A stretch of 33,619 nt of DNA from Welwitschia mirabilis (taxonomy: Eukaryota > Gnetophyta > Gnetopsida > Welwitschiales). Below, piece after piece: positions 20,470 through 30,410 of the stretch. The stretch lies in assembly GCA_051453625.1 (NCBI GenBank), contig JBOZIK010000001.1, positions 18,410,138 to 18,443,756 on the forward strand, given 5' to 3'. A program made the translations under genes and the position numbers. Every line of letters starts with the position of its first letter. Position 1 is the first letter of the stretch. The notes beneath the pieces are model-generated. The model worked only from the letters and a program-made list of their open reading frames with translations. It was not told where the DNA came from and searched no databases.

Positions 20470-23340
20470 GGCTCATAGGTTTTGCCATTTATGGTTTAGC
20501 CTTGGCAAAATGGTACCTTGGGCTCCAATTATATCCCAATTGTTTTAGGGGATACCAATAGGGATCAGAATTCCAAAGTTCCTCCTAGAGTTTTTGGATG
20601 AAAAGTATTGAAACACTAGACAAGTAGCTTAGAGAACTCATCCATTTCGATAGAATAACTGTTAAGAAACCGAGGCTAGTGTTAACCTGTTCCTATGTAT
20701 AGATGAGTTCAAAGAATATTCAAACTATGAAATTTCAGTCTAAGTGGGAAGAATATATCCTCCAAGTTGAGTATAGGAATCTTCCCGCCCCATGCCCAAA
20801 GTTTGCGATGTCACCATGCTAGAATGTGCAACATACAATCTCCAACATGCTTTTAATGTAGAAAGATGAGTCATAAACTTTAAGAATGCAGGAGGAGCAT
20901 GGCTAATCTAAAGGAAAAGGACTGCATACACTTTGTATGCAAATTTGAACACTACACGATGGACTGTTAAGCCAAGAAAAAGAGACAAAGGCCCCATTAA
21001 GAGAAAGGACAATATTTTCCCAAGAAGAAAGCTCCCAAACATGAATAAAAATAAAATGAGAATCCATTTTTCCCCCTCCAAGACGAGAAGCTACCATAAT
21101 AGGGGAAGAAGCCCATTTCTAGCAATACAAACACTCTAGAACAATAGTCTAGGGTCCCAAAAAGGGGTGGAAACACCGCTAGTGAGGATACTATCCTAGA
21201 ATTGTAGGAAATTATCCCCTTATAAAAAAAAGAACCCTAAAATGTTTTGTAGAAGAAGTAAGAAGTAGATGTAATTTGTCTCCAACAGACCAAAGCGCAC
21301 CTAAATAGGAGAGAGGGAACAAAACTATTGTCTCAAGCATAGGAAGAACAAGTGCTTCATTACCTTGGGCAAGTAGAAACTAAATATTATTAACAGCTCT
21401 AATTAATTTCTTACTATTGAGTTGGAAGCAGAGGGATGGTACCTAACTATATTTTATGGGTCTCAAAACCAACTGAATAGGCCAAGCCGATGTGATAGCA
21501 TGTAAAAGGGAATTCCAAATAAATCTACGTGGATAGTCCTAGGTGACACTAACAAATGTCGTTTCAAATGGGAGAAAAAGGATAAGTCAATTATGGAACA
21601 GTAGGAGGGCAAAATTGCTCTAGAATTTTGTTATGATAATGAACTTGTTAATATACCTAATACAGCACAAGGATGGGACATGGTATGGTCTAGACCAAAA
21701 TCTATCGCATCCTAATAGCCAAACGTATTGTTTTTAAACTTAATTGCTTATGTTGGACCCTAAACAAAAGGTATTGTGAGTATGGACCAATTATGACCTT
21801 GTCGAAAACTTCTCCTACCAAAACTTCATTTGTTTTTAAAAGTATTAGATGGGAAAGAAGGAAATCAATAACTTAAAACTATCATAAAAAGGTATCAATT
21901 TTCAAACATGGATCCCATTTGAGTTTCTCTTGCAGGGATGACAAAAGCTCAATTATCAAGTTAGATACCTCACAACAAAGACAAGTGTAATTTCCAAAGA
22001 AGGAATCAATTGCAGCAAGCATTGCACCAAATTTAGAGCAAGCAAGAAAGCTCAAGAGAGTAACGTGTGTATGAGACATACAAGTTATCGAATGAAATCT
22101 AAGAGATTCAAACTGTGGAAAAGCTATTAGAAGCAAAAGTCTAGAATTCAATGGCTCAAAGGATCCTGATTCTTGTTCAAGACAACTTGTCAGTATAACA
22201 ATACAAATAAACTTCATAGACTTAAGACATCAAAATGAAATTCTTTATGAGGAGCAAAATATNNNNGAACTTTCAACAAACTTAATACAGGAAAACAAAC
22301 AGAATAATGATAACCTAAAAAAACCAAGGCAAGAAGTTTGTTTAGCTCTAAGGTCAATGAAGCAAAACAAGGCTCCTAAACATGATGGCTACTTGTAGGA
22401 TTCTTTAATGCTTAGAATTTAGTGGAGGCCATCTAGTCGAATCTAAACGAGGGGAAAATCTGAAAGGAATTAAACTATACCAGAGTGGTTTCTACCCCTA
22501 ACAAAGCAGAGGCAGATCATCCAGAGGAGTTTAGACCAAGTGAAGTATGTAATGTTATCTACAGAGTATGTGCAAAAGTGTTGATAGGTTATATCACCCT
22601 TGCTTATAGTTACAAACATTCTACTTAAGATTCAGATGAAAAAGAGAGTAGGGTTAAAAATTGGACAGCAAAGATTCATCAGCAATTGCTATGCTAATGA
22701 TACTATAATTGTGGCTCTAGCTGGCTCCCAACAAGCTTCGTGCATTACAATCAATGTGGAACACATCAAGCCCACGAGTCTTGATGTCAATTGGGACAAA
22801 TCTAAAATCCAGTTTGTGGGTAAGGCTTCTAAAACAAGGCAGTAATATGAGCATGCTCCAAAGAGGAATTGTTACAAGATGTTTCTTTGGACATCCCAAT
22901 ACATGGGAAGGGAAGATTGAACGAAGCTTTTCATAATTGATGCACCAACTGGGACAATCAATATCTATCCAAAAAGCTAAGTATCCTAGCAAGTTCCTCC
23001 ATAAGTACAATTATTCGACATACCTCTTCCATTATCACCCCCAAATGTTGGATCATCAAAAAATAGTTCGTTCAAAAAGGAAGGATGGAGATAGAATTCA
23101 CTTGGCTAAATGGGAATCCATTACCAAGCCTAGAGCTTCTACAGGGGAATACAAACATTTGTATCCTAATAGGACTAGCCAAGCCCATTTCAATCAAACT
23201 TAGGTACTCTTATCGAGGCATAAATATTCTTTGTGCACATCAAAGAAGTGTGATAATATTTTGTTGGGCCACCTATGCAAACTTGAGGACCAGCTAGGTC
23301 AACTAGGGGTGCTCAATCATGATTCAGCCAAGTGGAGTAC
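20470..23340 (+). mobile_element. Degenerate plant L1-type LINE, ORF1 to RT C-terminus
   Basis: Motifs appear in the order of a complete element, across shifting plus frames. ORF1: a DUF4283-like stretch (IRIPKFLLEF then FWMKSIETLDK near 20562-20620, LIHFDRITVKKPRLV near 20650, SKWEEYILQVEYRNLPAPC near 20740-20800) and two zinc knuckles, CX2CX4HX4C at 20848-20889 and a distorted CX4CX3HX4C at 20923-20967. Endonuclease: WIVLGDTN with FKWEKK (21530-21575). Reverse transcriptase: SMKQNKAPKHDG (22354-22389), EEFRPSEVCNVIYRVCAKVL (22518-22577), palm YANDT (22690-22704), VNWDKSKIQFVG (about 22784-22820). C-terminal region: IHLAKWESITKPRA (about 23094-23135). Internal stops and frameshifts mean it is inactive. 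Confidence 0.8.
22263..22266. other. Assembly gap (4 N)
   Basis: Four undetermined bases inside the LINE, between its endonuclease and reverse transcriptase regions. Confidence 0.98.
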
Positions 23341-23379
23341 AATACAAAGGATAGGGCACTCAAATTTTGGAGCATAATT

Positions 23380-24270
23380 GCGCAAAAGGGAAAAAGGAAA
23401 ATCGGACCGCCTTCCGCTTTCCCCAGGCTTGTGACAGTGACCCATAACCAGCTACAACTTCTGAGGTGGGAAAACCAACTGCAGTTGGCTTGTGTACATT
23501 GGTAGTCATCCCTTTCCTGCTATATTCGAAATCAGCCAAGCCAACTCACCTATAGCAGGACTATCCAAAAAGGTCAATGCTCCTCCGGACCCTGTCTAAG
23601 TGCTTCATTAGTAAGGCAAGTCAACACATCATTGCACATGCTGCATGCATCCTGCAGCTTGCTATATTGCATCTCACGCCTTCACGTTCACTAGGTGGGG
23701 AGCACCACCCACCTCCTATAAATGCCGATATGTGGAGTTTCGTAGCACTTACCCATTCTATAGCCAATAGAAAAGGCGCCATGCTAGACACAACCACTAT
23801 CAAGATTTAAAGACCCCACAATGCCATATCAAAGCATAAGTCTGAGCGGATGAAAGCTCTGTTTCACCCCCTTAAGAGCCCCCACTAGAAGAGAAAACAA
23901 TCGCCAACATCAATCTTCTCAAGAGGGAAGCAACGCTCTTTCGCCACCTTCTACTCCCAATATCTACAATCCACCACAAGTGGATAAAACCAACTTAGGA
24001 GAAAGGTTTTATATACCTCTATCCATAACATGCAAAAAGCCCTTTTCACATTCTAAAGCGTCAGCCACAAGGCACTTGTTTCCATGGTCAAGAAGGCCCA
24101 TCGACAGAAAGCTGTTGTCCTCCATCCAAATCAAAATCCAACTGGAGTCAAAGAATTTAAAGAAATTAACGGAACTCGGAGGTTCTTGTGGACAAAATGT
24201 GTAGAAGAATGGTTCTCAAAAAGCATCTACCCACTTGAATGGTTTCTGAATCCTCATTCTACTTGCTGCT
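23380..24270. other. GC-richer block, no gene recognised
   Basis: Base composition is more balanced than in the surrounding DNA. Frames of 60-78 codons are open on both strands, for example plus 23577-23810 and minus 23621-23803, which argues against reading any one as coding. CCTATAAATGCC (about 23716-23727) resembles a plant TATA box on the plus strand. I recognise no protein here, so an old promoter or gene remnant is only a possibility. Confidence 0.3.
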
Positions 24271-24509
24271 AGCCAACCTTTTTAAGTAATATGTTTTCAT
24301 ATTACCTGGGCCATTTACGCCCCAATTTTGTGGGCTTAGATTTCTCCTTGATGTGGCTAATCTATAGAAAATTTCGCCCCCATTTTTGTAAGCTTGTGTA
24401 CAATTCGTATAAACATATAGAACAACCTCATTTTGAAATTTAAAAATGTACATACATGGAGTAAACATGACAAACACTAAATGATAATCAACAGAGGAGG
24501 AGGATTCTA

Positions 24510-24771
24510 TCTTTGTTTACAAAAAAGAAGAGGTAAAGGAGGCAGAAGGAGGAGAGGGGGGAGTGGGGAATATGATTTTGTATTTGAAACAGAATCTAAA
24601 ATAAAAACCTTAATGAATCAATCTTAAAAATAATAAGTTACACAAAGACATTACTTTCTTAATTAAAATTTCATACATAGCAATTTTAACTTAAAACATA
24701 TATATTGCAATAATCACTCCAAAGATGAGAGTATAGAAATCTCCCTTTTTCCTAACATGGTATCAGAACGA
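24510..24771 (+). mobile_element. Possible LTR end and primer binding site
   Basis: TGGTATCAGAAC at 24760-24771 matches the start of the tRNA-iMet primer binding site common to plant copia elements (TGGTATCAGAGC), and it directly follows CCTTTTT..CCTAACA, a typical LTR 3' end. A purine-rich tract lies at about 24520-24566. No second LTR and no gag-pol follow before the gene at 25269, so this would be a truncated or solo remnant. Confidence 0.4.
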
Positions 24772-25268
24772 CCAAAACAAGGGACAAAAGAATTTGACCT
24801 AATGACTTGTTAATAAAAACTATCCAGATAGTCCACTACCTCTGATAAATGGGCTCTGCCAAAATTCATTATCAAGTGCTTGTAACTGCCAGTGACAGTC
24901 ATATACCAAGTTGTGGACTAAAGCTAGTTAACAACATGAAATTGGTCAATTTCTCTTCTAGGAGTCCAACCATTTGATTGTAAATTTAATTTCCATTTCT
25001 TAAACTGTACAAACCAGACGTTTGACGCTTGTTACTTTAAAGTGCATGTTGTGAACATGTTAACTCTAGGCTATGGATGGCCTTTAAGCCCAACTTGTAC
25101 AAAAGAAATATACAGATAAGAAACTTCAAGTTGTACAAAGACCCAGTATGGTACAGCTCTTGCACAATGGACATGTCAAGATAAACTTGTATTTTGTGAA
25201 AGTGTTCTCAAAAATCAAGATACAGAATGCTCATATAGAACTTGCATACAGATCTGTTTGTCTGCATT
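24772..25268. other. 3' flank of the PHD-Myb gene
   Basis: Lies immediately downstream of the minus-strand stop codon at 25269-25271 and should include its 3' UTR. I could not pick a clear polyadenylation signal. Confidence 0.3.
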
Positions 25269-25575
25269 TCATGAAGGTGCCTTCTGTAAATTACGCCATT
25301 TATCTTTCAAATCATGACTACGACGACCATGAAATACATCCTTGCCATCCTCGAATATCAATTTCCATGGAATTTTACCCTTGACTACAGGATACTTCTC
25401 AATGCCCCTCTGCAAAAAGAATGGCATTCAGAATGGAATATCCAAATACTTTCGAAAAGAAAACAAGTAGTTTGTGCAAATGGAATATACCATGATAGCC
25501 TCTACTTCTGCTTCTGTCCATGGTTGCTTCTTCCTACGGAGTGTACCACAAGGTATATCAGGAGCTTCGCGATAC
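25269..25575 (-). CDS. Two exons encoding the telobox Myb repeat
   Basis: The domain is split after its first helix. Exon 25491-25575 ends RRKKQPWTEAEVEAIM at a GTATAT donor. Exon 25269-25409 begins RGIEKYPVVKGKIPWKLIFE after TTTTTGCAG and ends DLKDKWRNLQKAPS and a stop. The three regularly spaced tryptophans and the recognition-helix telobox are intact. The canonical telobox starts VDLKDKWRN; here the Val is His. Confidence 0.9.
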
Positions 25576-27574
25576 CTGACAACTTCAACCTTTAAATATA
25601 GTTCCTACAATATAATGCACAGTAAAATCAAAAGCTAAAGATAGAAACATACTCAATACGTGATTTCCGCCTTCGCAACGCATAATCTTGATTCAGGTGT
25701 TTGCCGTCAGAAATTGGATCCTGTTTTGCTACCCTACAATAATTGCTACCAACGTGAATGCATTTACTCATATTCAACGCTTGCACATTCACAGTATCTT
25801 TAGTCTCAGATAACTCTTATCTGAAGGAGCTAAAGCAGCATTTACATCAATTGAAGAAAGATAAATGTGTGAAGATCTGTTTTGCAAATGTGAAATACCA
25901 TTTAATAGCAAACAAATGTAAATTCCATTTTATAAACCACAACAGCATTATGATAGTCCAACAATTAAACATTATTTCATTTGTGATGCAGAAAACTTTG
26001 GGATAATATTAAATCATGGAAAACTGGAAGCCAGTAGACATACTGGATATGCGATTTCCTCCTCTTTTTCAGTCGAACTTGATTTGGGAGTTCCTTTTCA
26101 GAACTTTGCAATTGAACTGCTCCCCTGCACTCTTAGTTATCTATAATATTTAAGACTCGTTCAAGAAAGTTCAAGGAAATTGAATTTCCTTTTTGGTGTA
26201 AAAAAAATCAAAGTATTGTCCATAATTGGATTCACAAAGAAAAAATGTACAGAAAGTCTCTTCCATCAATGTTGCATACCGCATTTCTTTCTTCTGTATC
26301 AACTTAGATTTCTTGTCCAGAACACAATTATTTCCAAAATTAGTGCCATTTGCAAGATCAGTCCCTTTACTGCCCTCCAGTTGAGAAGAGCTTCCATCAT
26401 CACTATTTTCTGTGTCCCTACAAACTTGCAAATTCTCAGTATTCCAGAAAGCAAGCAACCTGTCTTTTGACGTGATTGCTTTTTTCCTTGCCACCTTGTA
26501 AGCTGCAAGAGCTGACTTATAAACACAAACAGGACAAGCAGCTACCTCATTCGTGCTCTGAGGCTGTAGGCACGTGTTATGCATACTAAAGGAACAGCCG
26601 TTGCATGTTGATAACAGCCCCCCTTTGTTGCATTTCAAGCAACGATCCCCTTGAAAAGCTTTTTGTTGAATCAACTCGTCCAACTCCGGTAATTCATCAT
26701 TTTTAAATGAGTCTTTTCCTCTTTCATCCATGTCAAAGTTATCTAACTTTTTTGGTCTGTCTTGTGTCGAGGCATTTGCTTCTGGTAATTGATCATGTTG
26801 TCCTAAAGAAGCCGTGTATCTTTCATCTGTGTTGAAGGTATTAGAGGTAACCAGTCTGTCTTCCATCAATGCATCTTGTTTTGCTAAACTATCATCTTTA
26901 TTTGAGTAGCCTTTATTTTCTTTATCTATTTGAGAAGTGTTTGACTTTTTAGATCTGAATTTGACACGAAATGATACATCTACCTCGTCATCACTAGTAA
27001 CAGATTCCATGCGTCTTTCTGGCTGCTTTTCTTTACTATTTGCAGGAGCATTGGTTGTTTCTTTGTATCCCGTCTCAGATGAAATATGGCCATTCATTTG
27101 TTGAGGCTCTTTCTGCAAATTCTGAACCAAAATGCCAACAGAACCACAGACTCTATCATGACATGCTGCTTCAGGCCCTGCATCAAGCTCGAAATTGTCA
27201 TTTGTGCCATCTTTCTTCTCAATTTCTGAGCCTCTGAGCTTAGGTGACAATGATAGTTTGTCAGGACTCTTCACAACATCAGATGTACCAGCCAATAAAA
27301 ATGCATACTGCTGCAGCAACTCATGAGATGGAAGGTAGATTTTTGCTTCATATATATCATGAACCAGCTGACAACCAAAGCATAATATCCTTAAGCTGAT
27401 AAAATATAAAATCATTTCAAATTACTTTGATTCTGAAATAACAGATTCTAAAAACTTTACCTGATCGAGGAATGATCTGCTAAAATGTGCTTTCTTCATC
27501 CTAACAAAGTTAAGGAGATCATGTTTTAATGCATCAAAAGGATATTTCCCTAGGACAGAGGTGCAATTTTTCTC
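25269..27574 (-). CDS. PHD finger plus telobox Myb protein, 5' end missing
   Basis: Six minus-strand exons join in frame with GT-AG introns: 27461-27574, 26280-27367, 26044-26124, 25653-25733, 25491-25575 and 25269-25409, giving 529 codons and a TGA at 25269-25271. Intron phases are 0, 2, 2, 2, 0. In model numbering, residues 281-319 form a C4HC3 PHD finger (CLKC..., HNTC, CPVC). A Lys/Arg-rich linker spans about 401-455. Residues 470-526 form one Myb/SANT repeat with Trp 474, 498 and 521 and the telobox HDLKDKWRN (515-523). The stretch before the PHD is acidic, Ser/Asn-rich and probably disordered. Telobox Myb domains bind TTTAGGG-type DNA in several plant families, and PHD fingers often read histone tails, so a nuclear chromatin role is likely. 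Only six residues follow the telobox. Exons upstream of 27574 must exist, because the first exon opens at an acceptor without an ATG. Confidence 0.85.
25653..26124 (-). repeat. Tandemly duplicated 81-nt exon pair
   Basis: Exons 26044-26124 and 25653-25733 are both exactly 81 nt, both bounded by phase-2 introns, and both use a GTATGT donor. Their peptides (GAVQLQSS...LKKRRKSHI and VAKQDPIS...LRRRKSRI) align without gaps with 10 of 26 residues identical, including NQ and RRKS-I. This pattern indicates an exon duplication in the basic linker before the Myb domain. Confidence 0.7.
26280..27367 (-). CDS. Large exon encoding the PHD finger
   Basis: This 1088-bp exon of the PHD-Myb gene starts after TTTGGTTGTCAG and ends at a GTATGC donor. 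It encodes LVHDIYEAKIYLPSHELLQQ first, then a long polar region. The PHD finger is at 26525-26641 with spacing C-X2-C-X8-C-X2-C-X4-H-X2-C-X11-C-X2-C. A basic helix-like tail follows (YKSALAAYKVARKKAITSKD), then a polar stretch. All eight zinc ligands are present. The upstream 38-codon exon (27461-27574, ...HFSRSFLDQ) joins in phase 0. Confidence 0.85.
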
Positions 27575-30093
27575 CTGCCACGGAAGAATGCAAATTAACA
27601 TAATAAATCTCTGATTTTCTGTTTGCAGTAACTTTCCAACATTTACAATCAGCATCAAGGAACTGCTGGCTTTTCCTACCAAAAACGTCAACCATTATAA
27701 GAAAGGAATGCTTGTCAATTGAAACCAAACAGATAATATCTGTGTGCCCACCATGTTAATTGCAAATAAGAATAATTCAGTGTGTTGAAATATTAGCTGG
27801 ATTTTTTTAGCTGGAGATTGGTATGAATTTTATGTTTTGAGAAGTGTGCATTTACTTTGTGTGCTGGAATCGTTGTGACATATTATGTTATAGATAATGA
27901 ATACTGCCATAGAAAAACATTGATCCCAAGTAGATGGGGTAATGTTTGATAGTAGTGCATGATGACAATGACAATGATAGTAAAGTGCACTTTTTTTTTT
28001 TTAATAATTTTTGCTTTCCAAGGACATTACTTTTCTTGAAGCCACTGAATCTTTCCTGTGTTCGTCCTGAATCATGAATTGGGAGACCAGTCACTTCATA
28101 CAGGTGGGGGAAAAGTAAGAAATAGAATGCACCATGCCCAGCCAAGAAGATAAATCACAGTGTTTCAAAAAGTCATAATATGCTTTTTGCTAGAATGAAG
28201 CCAAATCTTCATTTTTACAGCATTCCCTTCTGCTCTAAAAGTTGGGCCAAAGTATTTGGCCTTTGCTAATGTTATGATGTTTAGTTTATGTAATGCTTTG
28301 GGGAAGGGACAGTTAAAAGGAAGCGAATGTAATTTTGTAATTTTAACCCTAACGTTCTCATCAAAAGCAATCACAGTAATGAAACAAAAGAAAACAAATG
28401 TAAACAGGAAAAAAATACATAAGAGATTAACAAGGTTTGACCCCTTCAAGCCTACATCCTAGAGAAAGCAGTGCAGAACTTTTGTTAAAAGAAGAAAGCT
28501 TGTGAGTGTAAAAACAGAAGACACATACCCTCCTCAATAGCTTGCAGGATATAGATAGCAAGGAAGTCAAGTAACAAACTAATAAACCCTCAGTAACTCC
28601 TAATCACCATATTCCCCTTTTCTGAATTTACAAATTTAATTTAATAATAACAACCCCATAGTGATTTTACAATCTAACCACCTTTTAAACAAGGTCCACA
28701 TGAAAATATAACAAATAAGGGAATAAAATAGAATTTAGCTTCACATAACAACAAATGGAAGTCTATAAAAGAAAGACTTGTATTAAAGGAATGGCATGCC
28801 TCTGCTGAGGAAGTGATTCTCTGTCATGCTGTAAGCTACTAAGGATGGTTTGTATCCTTGTCTTCTTATTTATAACAAATACTCCACACTGTTTCAAAGA
28901 CGCACAGTAGAAAGACTCAAAATCTCATTAAACTTGTGTATGTTTGCTTGTCGCCCACTTTTCTCTTTTGCTATTTTATTCCTGCTAAAGCTGCATTTTC
29001 ATAATGCTTCTCTGTTCTTGTCCCCCAACAATTACCGAGTCTCTTACAATGAAATTCACGCTAGGTGATGGTTCAGCACTATCCTTGACATTGCAACCTA
29101 AAAGGTACTCCAGTCAAGAATACACAAAAGGGGCAAGGCTAAGGCTATATTGGAAATTCACAATTTATCTGCATGAAACACACATAGAAAATGTAGGTTC
29201 TAGTAGGTTTCTATAACACAGATGAAAACTATCCATAAGTGATAAAATAACCACAACAAATCAAACAAATCTAGTGTTCCCATGGCCTAGACATAACTAC
29301 CTGTTTTCCTAGTGAGGTTCTTTTCCTATTGGTGACAGATTGTATAGATCTCAGCAGCCTGGTTTAGCTTCAACCAAACATAAGAGAGGGCGCCACTGTG
29401 CAATCTGTAAAAAGGCAGAAGAAAGGGAAACAATCTTCACAAATCTTAGTCACCTTCTGGACTTCCTCAAGTAAAGGGCTCTCTCTTCAAACATGAACTC
29501 TTGACAATGAGTTGATTATTATTCAGAGGGTAATGATCAATGAAGTCTTTGTCATGGTGCACATGAGGCTTCCTGGAGTAACACTAAGAAAATATATGGA
29601 TTGATCAAAGAAAACAGAAGCAACCTTACATACAACATTCAGGCTTTCCACAGTTTAATTGGTTTTAAATTAATTGTTGAAGAAACAACAGTGGGTCTAT
29701 CATTCCTCTGGAACCAATGCACACTCAATAAAGAATTTTCAAATAGTTCAGCTCAAATCACATAGCAAATTTACCACAGTGGTATCCTGGGTTTCTCTCA
29801 AGACACTTTCTGCTCTATCTGACATTCCACCTATAGCAAAGGAATGAAGTAAAGAAGAGATTTCTCAACACTAGATCAGTGACATTTGATGTATTGAAAC
29901 AATAGTGGTTGTCATGCCAAAACATTTATACCATATTGCTCAATAAGATGCAGAATGTATCATTAGAACTGTCATTTCCAACCACATGGCAATCAATTAG
30001 CACCCAACATCTGCCAGAGTTTATTCAGGCTGCACAAAGGATTCAGAATGCCAGAGCTAACTAGTGTACATTCAGGTTGGCACAAGTTACCAT
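27575..30093. other. No firm exon; probable intron or upstream part of the PHD-Myb gene
   Basis: The missing 5' exons should lie here or further right on the minus strand. One frame (about 27610-27757, IICLVSIDKHSFLIMVDVFG) is open after a CACACAG acceptor-like site, but none of its good donors fits phase 0 of the next exon, so I do not include it. A minus frame at 27888-28145 is not recognised. The rest is AT-rich, with short frames. Confidence 0.35.
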
Positions 30094-30199
30094 TGTTGGG
30101 TATGCGCTCATCATGCTCAGCCTGACAAGTCAGTAAATATAAAGGATTCTAGTTTCCACCTAAGTCATGGCTTTTGGTGTGATAGTAATGGGCCCAACA
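30094..30199 (+). repeat. Left LTR of the miniature element
   Basis: Bounded by TG...CA and carrying a TATA-like TATAAA at 30138-30143 as a possible promoter. The second half (TTTCCACCTAAGTCATGGCT onward) is almost identical to the right LTR. Confidence 0.9.
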
Positions 30200-30201
30200 A
30201 C

Positions 30202-30217
30202 TGGTATCAGAACCATG
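30202..30217 (+). promoter_or_regulatory. Primer binding site for initiator tRNA-Met
   Basis: TGGTATCAGAACCATG matches TGGTATCAGAGCCAGG, the complement of the plant tRNA-iMet 3' end, at 14 of 16 positions, two bases after the LTR. A B-box-like GGTTCAAGTCTCCCC follows at 30236-30250. Confidence 0.85.
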
Positions 30218-30300
30218 GCTGCTGGCTGGCCCCGGGTTCAAGTCTCCCCGATAGCTTCCCAGTTTATGTAAGCACTTGGCATATAGATCGAGGGGAAGAT

Positions 30301-30405
30301 TGTTGGGTATGTGCTGCTCATGCCCAGCCCGACAAGTGGGTACATATAAAGGGTCCAGTTTCCACCTAAGTCATGGCTTTTGGTGTGATGGTAATGGGCC
30401 CAACA
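30301..30405 (+). repeat. Right LTR of the miniature element
   Basis: Directly follows the polypurine tract and mirrors the left LTR, with TATAAA at 30345-30350. An open frame crossing both LTRs on the plus strand (30064-30369) is a by-product of the repeats, not a gene. Confidence 0.9.
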
Positions 30406-30410
30406 ATCAT

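Larger units (their letters stand above)
30094..30405 (+). mobile_element. Complete miniature LTR retrotransposon (TRIM/SMART class)
   Basis: A 312-bp element with all LTR hallmarks and no coding capacity: a 106-bp left LTR (30094-30199), a tRNA-iMet primer binding site (30202 on), a 101-bp internal region, a polypurine tract GAGGGGAAGA (30290-30299) and a 105-bp right LTR (30301-30405). Both LTRs start TGTTGGG and end CCCAACA. They differ at about a dozen positions and one gap, counted by eye. The flanking pentamers ACCAT (30089-30093) and ATCAT (30406-30410) differ by one base and fit a target-site duplication. It must be mobilised in trans. Confidence 0.9.

Noticed and set aside
27534-27728. 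Open frame just upstream of the first PHD-Myb exon as an extra exon
   Set aside because: Its plausible donors (GTAGGA, GTAAAT) leave phase 1, while the next exon needs phase 0, and no homology supports it.
30064-30369. 101-codon plus-strand ORF with an internal CWVCA-HAQPDK repeat
   Set aside because: It is the translation of the two LTRs of the 312-bp TRIM; the repeat in the protein is the LTR repeat.
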